Positions 1-12,683 are shown, counted from the stretch's first letter. The stretch is DNA of 64,000 nucleotides from Entomoplasma ellychniae (GCF_002930155.1 NZ_PHND01000001.1:558001-622000), one strand, 5' to 3'. Translations and numbers: made by a program. The notes: a model not told the origin generated them from the sequence alone.

Positions 1-383
1 ACTTAGCAAACAAAAAGAAAAAAGGTATGACAATTGAAGAAATTTTTGAAACAATTGGTATGAAAGAACAAATTAATAAATATCCTCACCAAATGTCTGG
101 TGGACAACAGCAAAGGGTTTCTATTGCAAGAGCATTAGCTAAAAACCCCGAAATTTTATTTGCTGATGAGCCAACAGGTGCGTTAGACGAAGAAATGGGT
201 CGTAAAGTTCTTGAAATCTTAGTTAAAGTTAACCGTGAACAAAAAACAACGATCGTTGTAGTTACTCACAACCCTAACATCGCTAAAATTGCTAACACAG
301 TTATTCATATTAAAAATGGATTGATTGACAGTTTAGAAAAAAACTCAAACCCAGCAGATCCTCAATCAATTGATTGATCATAA
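1..383 (+). CDS. ABC transporter ATP-binding protein, C-terminal part (5' truncated by window)
   Basis: This is the C-terminal part of an ABC ATPase; the reading frame is open from the first bases of the window, so its start lies outside. Visible are the signature motif MSGGQQQR, Walker B ILFADEPTGALD and the switch His in VVVTHNP. The EPTGALD form of Walker B is typical of the LolD/MacB/FtsE type of ATPase, which works with FtsX-like permeases in lipoprotein or peptide export. One TGA (375-377) is read as Trp just before the TAA at 381-383. The partner permease is not in this window. The family is certain; the substrate cannot be told. Confidence 0.9.
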
Positions 384-384
384 C

Positions 385-411
385 AAAAAAATGGGTCTCC
401 CATTTTTTTAA
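385..411 (+). terminator. Rho-independent terminator
   Basis: A perfect 11-bp inverted repeat (385-395 with 399-409) closes a 3-nt loop and ends in a T run directly after the ABC ATPase stop codon. Confidence 0.85.
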
Positions 412-480
412 TTTATAAAACCCCCCTTTTTGTAAATTAAATATATAAAATAAAAATAACAACTTAATATAAAAATTATA

Positions 481-640
481 CAAGATAACATAATGGGTTA
501 TCGACCTGCTTTAGACCAATCTAAAACTATAATTAAAAAAGATAGAAAGGTCAGCTGGTTTGTATTGCGTTGATTTTTTATCTTTTTTATATTAGTTGCT
601 AAATAATTTTAAATTTCATAAATAAAACCTAAGGAGAAAA
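481..640 (+). promoter_or_regulatory. Possible structured leader of the sugar ABC operon
   Basis: This is the non-coding stretch before the solute-binding lipoprotein gene. AAAAAAGATA near 535-544 can pair with TATCTTTTTT near 579-588, which makes a terminator-like stem with a T run more than 50 bp before the start codon. Between the arms lies GGTCAGCTGG. I do not recognise a known riboswitch or T-box. A premature terminator (attenuator) is possible but unproven. AGGAG at 632-636 is the ribosome binding site for the gene at 641. Confidence 0.3.
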
Positions 641-2941
641 ATGAAAAAATTATTATCAATCTTTACTGCAACAACGTTAACTGTTCCTGCTTCATTAACT
701 GCTGTATCTTGTGGGGGTGTTAAACCAGAAAAAAATGCAATATTTTTAATGCCACAAGAAACAATAGGCACTACATCAAAAGATAAACAACAAGGTTATT
801 CAGACCTAATTGATGAATTTAATGAAACCTATGCTGAACAAATTAATTCTGGTGAAATGGCTAAAATTGAAGCTAGGTGAGAAAAATCTGGAAACATTTC
901 AAAAAACATAGCTGCAAAAGGTAATTTACCAGACTTATATGTATTTTATGGTGATGCTGTTTCACAATTTACATACTCTAATGCAAAAGACAAAGTTAGA
1001 GATATGAAGAGTTCTTATGGTAGTGAAGATGAGTATTCAAAATTCAATGATTCCTTAATTACTGAAACATATTTAAAAGAAGGTGAATATCAAAGTAAAC
1101 AAATAGTACTTCCCTTTGGAAAATCAGTAGATTATTCAATAATTAATGTTAGACTTTTAGCTGATTTACAAGAAACACTGATTGAAGGACAAGAAACAAA
1201 TAAAGGAACTATAAGAAACATTCTTAACGAATACAATAATACAGAAAGAAAACTTTCTCTTGGAAGTAGACCAAAAGCAAATGAAGGAAGTTATTTTAAT
1301 AAAGAAATAGCTAATAATACATACAATACATTACCAGAATCAGATAGAAATAGTTTTGAGTCAATACTTAGCGGTGTAACTAATATTCAAGAAATAAAAA
1401 ATATTTTTAAAGATTCAAAAAACATCATGACAATAGCAAAAGTGATTAAAGCAATATATCAAACTAATGGTGCTATAGATTATAACGAAACAGCATTTGG
1501 AAAAAGTATATTAGTTACACAAGACCAAACTGAAATTCAAAAATTAACAGATTTAAATAACTCTAATTCCCATTATGCATTTTCTATTGATTCTATAGAA
1601 AATAAATTTTTTATGGATTGAGCAGCAGAAAACCCAGAAAAAAACGGATCTTTAGATATTACTGATAGCAAAAATAATTTCCTTTATAATTCTCAAACAA
1701 ATGTTAATGCAAAAAATAAAGTTACTGGGACAGATTTTCAAATAGATAAAAATTCAAAGTCATTTTTAAAAACAACTGCTTTATTAGATGATCTTAAAAA
1801 TTTGGTTGATGACAAATTAGATGGTCAAAAGCTTGATGCATGAAAAGGTGTTTTTATGAGTAAATATTCAACAACTGGTGGTGCAGTTTACACAAGTAAA
1901 TCTTTTGTAAATGGGACAACACTTGTTGGGTCTGGATCATCTGCGGGTGCTTATAACTATACATCTGCAACACTAAGATATGAAACAAAAGATGCTAATG
2001 GTAAAACTAAATCAAACTCTGCTTATGCAACATCAAATGCAGATTTGATAACAACATCATCAATTGGAAATAAAAATGACACTTTCATGTCACAAGGTCC
2101 TGGTATAGCAGGCTTTAAATCAAATGGTGAAAATGCGGATAAAAAAGAAAAAAGCGTTACTGCTTTCTTACAATATATAATGCAACCAAAGCAATCAGCA
2201 CAATTTGCGCTTAAAACAAATTATATGCCTGCAACAAAAGATGGATTAAAAATCTTTAAAGAATATATTAATGGAACTTATAATAATGCAGAAGCATTTG
2301 CATTTGAAACATTAAAAAAAGATATGATTGAAAATATTGATAAAGATGAAACAAAATATAAATTTGAAGGTTTTGAAAATAAAATACCAACTTTAGAAGA
2401 AATCAATAATTTATCATATTTAAGAAATAAAATTTCAAGAAATATAGCTGATGGTGTTACAACTTATACTTTTGAAAATAAATCAGAAGATGAAAGAGTT
2501 AATAAACTTGACACCTTAAGTAAAGAAATAAGAAACAATCAAGATGCAAAATTTGAAGATTTATTTACACCATTGGCTGATGCATCAGATTCTTCAAAAA
2601 CTAACACAAGAGCTACAATAAGTTCTATCAATACAGGTTTTGTAGAAGATTACTTATCAAAAATAGCCGGGATATCTAACTCATCAAAAACAAATTATGA
2701 ATCTAAACCTATATTAGTTGCATCTTCACCATCACCAATAGGTACTGAATTTAGAGACGCTATTAAACAAGCCACAATTGAGACTCAAGGTAGTTCTATA
2801 ATGTATAAAAAAGGCGCAAAATTTGCTGACTTATTAAATTATGAAAGTGCATCAAATCTTGATGTTACAAAATTGGCATATCACATACTGACACATGATG
2901 GTGGCGACATATTAAAAAAAATAACAATTAAAAATAAATAG
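641..2941 (+). CDS. Sugar ABC transporter substrate-binding lipoprotein
   Basis: A 766-residue surface lipoprotein. The N-terminus has a lysine pair, a hydrophobic stretch and a lipobox ending in AVSC, so Cys24 should be lipidated and the protein anchored to the outer face of the membrane. Near the middle, GPGIAGF and [18 protein letters not shown] followed by YMPAT resemble the C-terminal lobe pattern of family 1 (MalE/UgpB-like) solute-binding proteins. It is much longer than the usual 400-450 residues, as is common in Mollicutes. Several TGA codons (878, 1619 and others) are read as Trp. The ATPase and two permeases follow, so it is the binding component of a carbohydrate importer. The sugar is unknown. 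Confidence 0.85.
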
Positions 2942-2961
2942 AATTAAGTAGTGAGATTAAA

Positions 2962-5097
2962 ATGAGTATTAAACTAAAAAATATAAATATTGATTATGGT
3001 AATTTTTTAGCTGTTGACAATTTAAACATCGAAATAAAAAAAGGTGAACTTGTTTCTCTTTTAGGACCTTCTGGATGTGGTAAAACAACAGCTTTAAATG
3101 CCATAGCAGGATTAATTAATACAACTTCTGGTCAAATATTTTTTGACGGGATTGATGTAACTCACAAATCTAGCCAAAAAAGAAATATAGGTTTAGTTTT
3201 CCAAAGTTATGCATTGTATACACACATGAGTGTATTTAAAAATATAGCTTACCCTCTTTATTATTCAAAAAAATTTAAAAAAGAATTAAGTTATGAGAAC
3301 AAAATAAACAAATTAAGAATTAAAGCAATTGATGAATCAAAAGGATATTCAATAATAATAAAACAACAAAAAGAAATTGATTCATTAATTAATAAATTTA
3401 ACAATGAATTTGAAAATTTAAAAGCAAATTTGAAGGTTAAATTTTTAAGAAACCATAAACAATCTATAAATGAGTATTGTGTATCAGTAATAAATAACGC
3501 ACAAGGATCTGAAAACAAAAAAAATGATGCATTTAATCAACTTAAAACTTATTTGTATGATAAATCAAAAATTTCTTTTGAAAAAATAATTAATAAAGTA
3601 GAGAATGACTTATATTTAAAGTTAAAGTCTTTTGACTCAATATATGATATTAGATTTTCTATTTTTATAAAAAATTTAAAACAAAATATTCAAGATAAAA
3701 ATAAAGAGTTTTCTAAATATACAAATGAATTAAAAAAAACAATGAAAAAGACTAAAAAGGAAATCTCTAAACAACAAAAAAAAGAATTAAATATTGTAAT
3801 TTTTTCTAATTTAACATCTTCTGAGTATGAAAAATACAAAATTACAAAAGATGAAGTAACATTTAGTTTTGTTAATAATGAATTTAAGGAAGTTAATACA
3901 ATTATTGAAAAATTATTGCTTTCTTTAAAAACAAAAATAGAATCAAACTTTATTAAAAACAATGTTGCATCTAAAGTAAACTACGAAATAATTAGTTTTA
4001 TTAATAGTGAAGCAAAAAAATTAAAAGTTGAAAATGAAATTATTTATTCTTTAATCAAAAATATCTTAGATAAATTTAAAAAAGAAATTTTATTAAAATA
4101 TGCTGATAATAGATTTGTTAGAACAATTGGGTACTTTAATAATTTATTTAATTTTTCAATAAAATATAAAGCAACTTTCAATTTAGAAGAAAATATTAAA
4201 ATTGATATAAAAATGCGTGTTAATGATATATTATTAAGAAATTTTTCAACATTAGATCAAGAATTATTAGTTAACTCTTCTCTAGAAGACACAAAAGATC
4301 AAAAAAATGAAATCAAAAAGCAAATTTATACAAGAAAAAGAAAAATTAAAGAGTTAGTTTTTGAAACAGCAACACAAGTTGAAATACAAAATCAGCTAAA
4401 TAAAAAGCCAGGTGAATTGTCAGGTGGTCAACAACAGCGTGTAGCAATAGCAAGAGCTATTGTAAAAAAACCAAATATTCTTTTGTTAGATGAACCGTTG
4501 TCAAATTTAGATGCTAAATTAAGATTAACAACAAGAGAGTGAATTAAAAGATTTCAAAAAAGTGTTGGAATTACCACTGTATTTGTTACTCATGACCAAG
4601 AAGAAGCTATGAGTATATCTGATTCAATATATGTTATGAATAAGGGTGTTTTACAGCAATCAGGTTCTCCATTAGATATATATAATCACCCATCAAATGA
4701 GTTTGTGGCTAATTTTATAGGAACACCAAATATAAATTTTATAAAAGCTTCTAAAACAAAAAGTGGTTTCAAATTACCATCTAATGAGTTTTTAAACTTT
4801 AAAAACCTACCAGAATCTAGAAATTTTAAATTAGGTATAAGACCAGAAAAAATATTAACAAAAAGAGATAAAAATTTAATTTTTTTAGCAGAAGGACATG
4901 TAGTTTTAGTTGAACAATTAGGTAAACAAAATCACGTTAAAATAAAAACAAATAACTCAGAACTAATGATAGTTATAGACCCAAAAGATTGAGAAATTGT
5001 TGCAAAAAACAAAACTATAAAATTGTATACTGACCCTAATAATATTTATGTTTTTGATGAAAATCAAAATAAAATAGAGGTTGAATATGCAAAATAA
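2962..5097 (+). CDS. Sugar ABC transporter ATP-binding protein, MsmK/UgpC type with large insertion
   Basis: ATPase of the carbohydrate importer, 711 residues where the family usually has about 370. Walker [10 protein letters not shown] is at residues 35-43 and the Q-loop [12 protein letters not shown] around 79-90. The signature LSGGQQQR does not come until residue 486 and is followed by Walker B ILLLDEP and [10 protein letters not shown]. The roughly 400 residues between Q-loop and signature (normally about 50) hold a Lys/Glu/Asn-rich, probably helical insertion of about 350 residues. The C-terminus has the MalK-type regulatory region (GIRPEKI). The gene overlaps the next permease by 11 nt. 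Long MsmK-like proteins are known in mycoplasmas; the role of the insertion is not. Confidence 0.9.
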
Positions 5098-6127
5098 TGA
5101 TTGATCTAAAAAAACAAAAACTAAAGAGTTCAAAGAATTAAAAGATAATCCTAAAGGTGTTCAAGATAAAAAAAACAGTGACTTTAAACCTAAGTTCTTA
5201 ACACCAAAACCAAAAAATATGGAAAAGAGTAAATTTGACTTTTTAAATCAGTTATTATGAATAACACCAGGTTTAATATTTGTTTTAATATTTTCTTATT
5301 TTTCAATTTTTATAGTTTTTAGATATGGTTTTAGTGCTGGGGGATCTGTTGGAAATTTTGTTTTCAGCTTCCAACAAATAAAATTTATACTTTTTGAAGA
5401 TCAAACTAGAGAATTTGTATATTCATTAAGAAATACATTTATATACGTTGTTATTTCAGTGCCGATATCGTTATTTATAGCTTTATTTACTGCAAAAGCA
5501 CTTTCTAATCTTTTAAGCAAAAAAGCATATGGTTTTTTCCAATCAACATTATTTTTACCTTATGTTACATCATCTTTAGCTGTGGCTATGGTTTTCTCAA
5601 CATTATTTTTAAATGGTGGTGCCCCAGTTATAAATACATTTATGAAAATTTTTATAAAAGATTTTAATGTAAATTGAAGAGAACCAAAATATACCATGAT
5701 ATTACTTGTTATATTTGGTGTATGAAGGATGTTGCCTTTTAAAATAATAATGTTCACATCAGCTTTTTTAAGAGTTGATAAAAGATTGTATCAAGCAGCT
5801 TCATTAGATGGGACCCCTAGATGACAACAATTTTGAAAAATATCATTACCCCAAATACTCCCAGTAATAATTTACATGATTACCACAAGTATAATTGGGG
5901 GGTTTAAGTTTATGCCTTTAGGTTTATTTAACAACTATTCCGAAGCAAGACAATCTTCAGCACAAACAGCTGTTTATTATATATTTGACAAAGTTAATCC
6001 AAGTGGAGGTGGTATACCTTCTTATGGAAAAGCTGGAGCTGCTTCAATAGTTCTTATGGTATTAACCTTGCTTATGACAATATTTAATAAAAAATTATCT
6101 AGATTTTTAAATAAAAAATACAGATAG
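5087..6127 (+). CDS. Sugar ABC transporter permease, MalF/MsmF type
   Basis: A 346-residue inner-membrane permease. After a charged cytoplasmic N-terminus (Lys/Asn-rich, about 55 residues) there are roughly six membrane segments. The EAA loop that contacts the ATPase is visible as YQAASLDGTPRW followed by FWKISLPQI. The start ATG lies inside the end of the ATPase gene, in another frame, with AGAGG just upstream, so translation is probably coupled. TGA codons at 5102, 5258, 5675, 5723, 5822 and 5834 are Trp. It should pair with the permease at 6138 to form the membrane channel. Confidence 0.92.
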
Positions 6128-6137
6128 AAAGGAAAAT

Positions 6138-7283
6138 ATGGCTAGCCAAAATTTATCAAGAGAAAAATACAATTTTCAAATTTCTAATTACGAAAGTCAA
6201 ATAGAAAAAAAAGAAGAAAAAATTATTTTGTCTAATAATTGATTTAATGCGTTTATTATGAAAATAAGTTTGTTTTTTTTCATTAAGTTTTCTTTAAAAT
6301 GAATAAACTTTAAAAACTTTTTCTACTTAAAAAAAGTTAAAAAAATACAAAAAAATACATTAAGAATGTCTGGTGATGTTTGATATAAAAATATTGCACC
6401 CGGACTTTTGAATTGAACTATACTTTTAGTTATGTTTGTTATTACGATATTTCCTTTTTATTGAATGTTAATTACGTCTTTTAAAAGTTATGATGAAGTT
6501 GATCCAACAAAGACAAGAACTTTGTGAGAATTGCTATGGCCTAAAAGTTGAAGTCTAGAAACATACAAAAACATGTTTAATTTTATTGATTCTGTTTCTT
6601 CTGACTCAATATCTTTTCAAAGATTTTTTTTAAACTCATTTTTTATAGCAATATTATCAACATTGACTCAATTGATAGCTTCTATTATTGGGGGATTTGC
6701 AATTTATAATTGAAGAACAAAAATCAACCCATTATTCATGATGATAATGTTTTCAATTATGATGGTCCCTGGAGAAGCTATGTTACTTGGAAGATATATT
6801 CTTATGGTCCAATTAAACTGAACAAATACTTTAATGGCATTAATTATTCCTTTTATAGGTAATGTTTTTACAATTTACTTAATGAGCAATGCTTTTTATG
6901 CATTAAATAGAGATTTAAAAAGAGCGGCAAAAATTGATGGTCTTTCTAGTTTTCAATATTTTCTAAAAATTGCTTTACCAGCTATTAGTGCAACTATTAT
7001 TACTGCTTTCATAATATCTTTTATTGAATCATGAAACTCAGTTCTATGGCCAGTAACTATAATGCGAGATAACTCAGAGTGAAAAACAATACCTATTATG
7101 CTTTGGAAAATGATGCAAACTTCAGGTCTTGAACCAGAATTACAAGTTGGTTTTAACCCTATAAATCTTAAAATGGCTGCGTCTTTTATAGCAATTTTAC
7201 CAATGTTAGTTGTGTTTGTAGTATTTAATAAATTTATAATCAATGGTCTTTCTAAAAGAGGATCATCAAGTTCTAAAGGGTAA
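6138..7283 (+). CDS. Sugar ABC transporter permease, MalG/MsmG type
   Basis: A 381-residue partner of the preceding permease. The N-terminus has about 80 extra charged residues before the first MalG-like membrane segment (LLVMFVITIFPFYWMLITSF). The EAA loop reads RAAKIDGLSSFQYF followed by KIALP. The ribosome binding site GAAAGGA lies 6-7 nt upstream of the ATG, 10 nt after the previous stop. Many TGA codons are Trp. Together with the lipoprotein, ATPase and first permease this completes a CUT1-type carbohydrate importer. Confidence 0.92.
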
Positions 7284-7285
7284 TA

Positions 7286-8413
7286 ATGAAAAAAGTTAAA
7301 GCAATAACACTTTCGTTAATTTTAATACTATGTTTAGTAATTGGTTCAATTCTTTTTTATATATTTTTACCATCAAAAACAAAAGAACTAACTAATGTAA
7401 ATTATTATGTCATGTCAGTTGGAAATGCTAATTTTACAATTGTAGAAAAAGATTTTCATGCAGTTTTAATCGACGCAGGTTCTGGTGTTGATTCAACGAG
7501 TAAAAATGAATTAGAGTTTGCTGAAATAGAACATAGCCATTCTAATAGCGAATCAGAACAATTCTTTATAAATAATTATCAAGTCAGCCCTAAAAAAAAT
7601 TGAACAAAAGCGAAAAAAACATCTTCAAAATGAGCTATTGATTTTATGAGAAATAAAGCTGGGATCCAATATCTTGATGGAATTTTCATTTCACACAAGC
7701 ACTCAGATCATTATGATTTGGTTTTTGAAATTTTAAAATCTTATGAACAAGATAAAACAAAAGTTATAGCTCCTTTAGAATATGATAACCTTAAAAAAAC
7801 AATTATAAGAAACGCTCCTAATTGAAATGGGAAAGTAGATACAAAATTTTCAAAAAAATACAATTTTTTAGGTGGAACTTTTGAAAATCTTTCTGCTTAT
7901 TCTTCAAATAAAACTTTAAAAACTTTAAAAGAAAAACCTTGAGAAGACCCAAATGACACTAGTCAAGTTCTCAGGTTCACAGCTGACGGTAACACTGTTT
8001 TGGTTTTGGGAGATTTACAAAATCAAGGAATACTCAGAGATGATAAATTTATGAAAAAAGTTGAAGAAAAAGAAACAGCCCTTCTAATAGCAGCACATCA
8101 CAGCTCTGATAATTCAGCTACATTAAAAGTCGCAGAACTTATAGGTCAATCAAAATATACAATATTTTCTACAACTATGGTAACATCTAAGTGGGATAAA
8201 TTTTCAGGAGGTCACAAATCGATGAACCCTAAACCTATTACAGAAAAATTAGTCAAGCAATTTGGAAATGATGCTGAGTTTTTTGTAACAGGAGATTTAG
8301 ATTCAGAGTTTTCTAAAATACCAGAAAAACAAACAAACAGTTCTTTCAAATGATCATCTAGAACAAATAAAATAGAAATTTTGAATAATACAATTTTAGA
8401 TTCAATCAAATAA
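7286..8413 (+). CDS. Membrane-anchored metallo-beta-lactamase-fold hydrolase (ComEC/Rec2 MBL-like)
   Basis: A 375-residue protein that starts 2 nt after the permease stop, so it belongs to the sugar importer operon. A single N-terminal hydrophobic segment (residues 7-30) suggests a signal anchor with the rest outside the cell. The MBL zinc motif is visible as HKHSDHYD, preceded by the LIDAGSG strand and followed by VLGDLQNQG and AAHHSS, which match the GD and HHGS elements of the MBL domain at the end of ComEC. No ComEC channel is present. It could be an exported nuclease or phosphodiesterase. Its place behind a sugar transporter hints at digestion of a phosphorylated or nucleic-acid substrate, which is inference. 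Confidence 0.75.
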
Positions 8414-8450
8414 TAAAAATAAAAGGTTAATTCCTTTATTTTTTTATTTG
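8413..8450 (+). terminator. Probable Rho-independent terminator
   Basis: An A-rich arm ending in AAAAGG pairs with CCTTTATTTTTTT across a short loop and merges into a T run, right after the stop of the MBL-fold gene. It closes the sugar importer operon. Confidence 0.65.
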
Positions 8451-8481
8451 TTAAAATATTACTAATTAGAAAAGAGTTCTT

Positions 8482-8796
8482 TTGCCAATATTAAAATTTT
8501 ATGGACTAACAGAAAAAGAAATAATAAAGTATTCAAAAAAACAAATGAATTAGCTTTATTGATTCAGGCTAAACCAAACGCTATTTCTTATGTCTACATT
8601 CCATCAACAATACTATCACCAGAAAGTGATAAAGAAAAAATATATAGAAATAAACTGAATTTGTAGAAAAATAGAATTAAGAGAAAAAATGGTTAGTCAT
8701 ATTGAAGATAATTTCAAACACTTAAATAAAAAAATTTCAATAAAATTCACAGACATTAATAGAGATTTTTATGTAGAAGGGCAGGTATTTGGATAA
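8482..8796 (+). pseudogene. DUF1904 family gene with two frameshifts
   Basis: Joined across two frame changes, this stretch encodes about 105 residues that resemble the small DUF1904 family (tautomerase-like fold). It has an N-terminal PILKFYGLTEKEI, a middle NAISFVYIP and a C-terminal ISIKFTDINRDFYVEGQVFG. The likely TTG start at 8482 is in one frame; at a run of seven A (8535-8541) the coding frame moves by -1, and at a short TA repeat (8640-8646) it moves back. Without the shifts the frame meets TAG at 8551. Both breaks lie in simple repeats, so recent mutation, phase variation or sequencing error are all possible. The stop at 8794 is 2 nt before dusB. Confidence 0.7.
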
Positions 8797-8798
8797 TT

Positions 8799-9776
8799 AT
8801 GAAAATTAAAAATATAGAAATAAAAAGTAAACTTGTACAAGCTCCAATGGCTGGTATATCTAATCCTGTTTTTAGATTAATAGCAAAACAACATGGAGCA
8901 AGTCTTGTATGTGCTGAAATGGTTTCTATTGAAGGAATGACACACAATAACAAAAGAACCTATGAAATGTTAGAAGTTAATAAAGAAGAGCACCCAATGA
9001 GCATGCAGATTTTTGGAAATGATGTAAATTCATTTATTACTGCAACAAAATGAATTGATGAAAATGTTGATTGTGATATTATTGATCTTAATATTGGTTG
9101 CCCTGCCCCAAAAGTTGCTATTAAATCTGCTAGTGGATCAAGTTTATTAAAATCCCCAGACCTTATTTTTGATATTGTTCAAGCAGTTGTAAATAATACT
9201 AAAAAACCTGTAACAGCAAAAATTAGACTAGGTTGAGACAAAAATAGTGTTAATGCTGTTGAAGTCGCAAAGTTAATTGAAAAAGCTGGAGCTAGTGCAA
9301 TCGCTGTTCATGGTAGAACAAGAGATGAGTTTTATACTGGCAATGCTGATTGAGAAAAAATCAGAGAAGTAAAGCAAGCGGTCTCTATTCCTGTTATTGG
9401 TAATGGGGATGTTGTTGATGGGCCTAGTGCTAAAGCTATGTTAGATTTAACTGGTTGTGATGCAGTAATGATTGCCAGAGCTAGTCAAGGTAATCCATGA
9501 ATATTTAAACAAATAAATCATTATTTAGAGACTGGTGAAGAATTAGCTAAACCTACTTTACAAGAATGAGAAGCCACAGTTTTAAATCACGCCACACTTT
9601 TAATTCAATGAAGAGGTAATGAAGAATTTGCTATTAAGGAATTTAGAAAACACTTGACTTGATACTTAGCTGCCCTAGATAAAACTAAAAATATTAGCAG
9701 TTTAAAAGAACAAGCAAATCAAATTCAAGCATTTAATGATATTATAGATATAATAAAACTTTACAAAGGAGAATAA
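8799..9776 (+). CDS. dusB: tRNA-dihydrouridine synthase
   Basis: A 325-residue FMN-dependent enzyme that reduces uridines in the tRNA D-loop. The TIM-barrel landmarks are present in order: LVQAPMAGISNPVFR near the N-terminus, DLNIGCPAPKV with the catalytic Cys, KIRLGW, AVHGRTRDEFYTG, PVIGNGDV and MIARASQGNPW. Length and motifs fit the Dus family. Several TGA codons are Trp. It begins 2 nt after the DUF1904 remnant and ends 1 nt before lysS, so dusB and lysS are probably cotranscribed, both serving tRNA function. Confidence 0.95.
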
Positions 9777-9777
9777 G

Positions 9778-11277
<1,500 letters not shown>

Positions 11278-11304
11278 AAAAGCTGCTTAGCAGCTTTTTT
11301 TCTT
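11278..11304 (+). terminator. Rho-independent terminator after lysS
   Basis: A 9-bp perfect stem AAAAGCTGC/GCAGCTTTT with loop TTA is followed by a T run, starting at the base after the lysS stop. Confidence 0.92.
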
Positions 11305-11336
11305 TTTTATTAAAGATTGTAAAAATCATCAAAAAC

Positions 11337-12001
11337 ATGAAAATTTTATTTATAATAAATTTAAAAGGTTTTATGGCTGGGATGATTATGCCATCAATTG
11401 GTGTACTTTTAGCATGAGGTTTATGAACCGCAATGTTTTTTTATATGACTATGATAACAATAAACCTTTAGGATGATTTAATGCCCCAATGTTGGGCCGT
11501 TTAGTTGACCCTGGTATAAAATATTTAATTCCAATTTTAATCGCATTCAATGGAGCAAGAATGATTTATGGAATAAGAGGAGGGATGTTAGCTACTTTTG
11601 TAATTTTAGGAACAATAATTGGGACAGATTGAATTTATGCTAATCACATAACTTTAGCTGATGGTTCACATCCTGGTTCACCTAATCAATTTATAGGTGC
11701 AATGGTTGTTGGCCCTTTGTCTGGGTGATTTCTTAAAAAAATGGAATCTTTTTATTTAGAAAAAATAAATAAAAGTTATGAAATGTTAGTTAAAAACTTT
11801 GGTATAGGTTTTTTTGGAATATTGTTAGCACTTGTAACATTTTTTGGTTGAGGTTGAATAATGTGAGGTATAACATGAACAATGATTCAAATTATATCAT
11901 TATTTGGAAGTAACAAGTGGTTAGCACCTTTAATGGGAATTTTCACCGAACCTGTAAAAGTAAGTTTTTTAAATGCTGGAGTAAATCAAAGTTGGGGGTC
12001 C
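11337..12001 (+). pseudogene. Remnant of mannitol-type PTS EIIC (mtlA-like)
   Basis: About 220 codons of the membrane domain of a mannitol-family PTS enzyme IIC. Recognisable blocks are GFMAGMIMPSIGVLLAWGLW, LVDPGIKYLIPILIAFNG, GTIIGTD, GAMVVGPLSGW and TEPVKVSFLNAGVNQ. The frame is broken at a run of seven T (about 11434-11440), where the coding frame shifts by -1, and the usual N-terminus is missing or replaced. Homology stops abruptly near 11990, about where EIIC should continue for over 100 more residues plus the EIIB domain. The following bases belong to a regulator remnant in another frame, so an internal deletion joined the two. Confidence 0.8.
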
Positions 12002-12008
12002 AGAAAAA

Positions 12009-12683
12009 GTGGGCAACCCCAGTCCAACAAAAATAACAAGGTTTGCAGAAAAACTTAATTTAAAAGGTTACAGAGAATTAAAGTTAAGACTTTCAGATAT
12101 TTCTAAGTCTATTATTATTGATGGAAATTTTGTAAACGTTTCAGAAAAAATAAATAACAATTCAAAGGTTTTTTATAAAAAGTATGTAAAAATACATAAT
12201 GAATCTTTTGAAAAACAATTTAATTATCTTTCACATAAAGATATAAAAATTTTTAATGATTGTTTTACATATTCGAAAAGAATATTTATTTTTGCGTTTA
12301 ATCTTTCATATAATATATCAAAAAATTTTGTGCAAAGAATGTGTTGAAAAGGTTTAAATATTATTTCAGAATCAGACCCAGTGTCCATTGAAACATATAT
12401 AAACACGATTACAAAAAATGATTGCGTTATTTTAATAACGATATCTGGAAATAATTCATTAATTAAAGGAATTGCTGAACAACTAACTAAAAAAACTAAT
12501 CTTTTAGGAATTGGTAATAAAACTTGTGATTTTCAAAATTTGTTTCAAGATTTCATTAAGTTTGATAGTGATTAATCTTTATTATGAGATATAAACTCAA
12601 TAAAAGCTCAATTAGTTATGCACTCATTAGACTTTTTATTTGTAAATTGATTGGTGAACAACAAAAAAATAAAAAAAGATTAA
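12009..12683 (+). pseudogene. Remnant of a MurR/RpiR-family transcriptional regulator
   Basis: The frame begins in the middle of the N-terminal helix-turn-helix (NPSPTKITRFAEKLNLKGYR matches the recognition-helix half) and runs through the SIS sugar-binding domain (ITISGNNSLIKGIAEQL). An in-frame TAA at 12573 interrupts it, but the same frame continues with SLLWDINSIKAQLVMHSL and LDFLFVNWL, which fits the usual RpiR C-terminus, to a TAA at 12681. It therefore has a truncated 5' end and a nonsense mutation. Next to the mtlA remnant it was probably a sugar-responsive regulator of that PTS. Confidence 0.75.

Noticed and set aside
641-2941. Apparent splitting of the lipoprotein and many other genes into several short reading frames
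   Set aside because: All breaks are TGA codons in one continuous frame at positions where families have Trp. This is genetic code 4, not frameshifts or pseudogenes.
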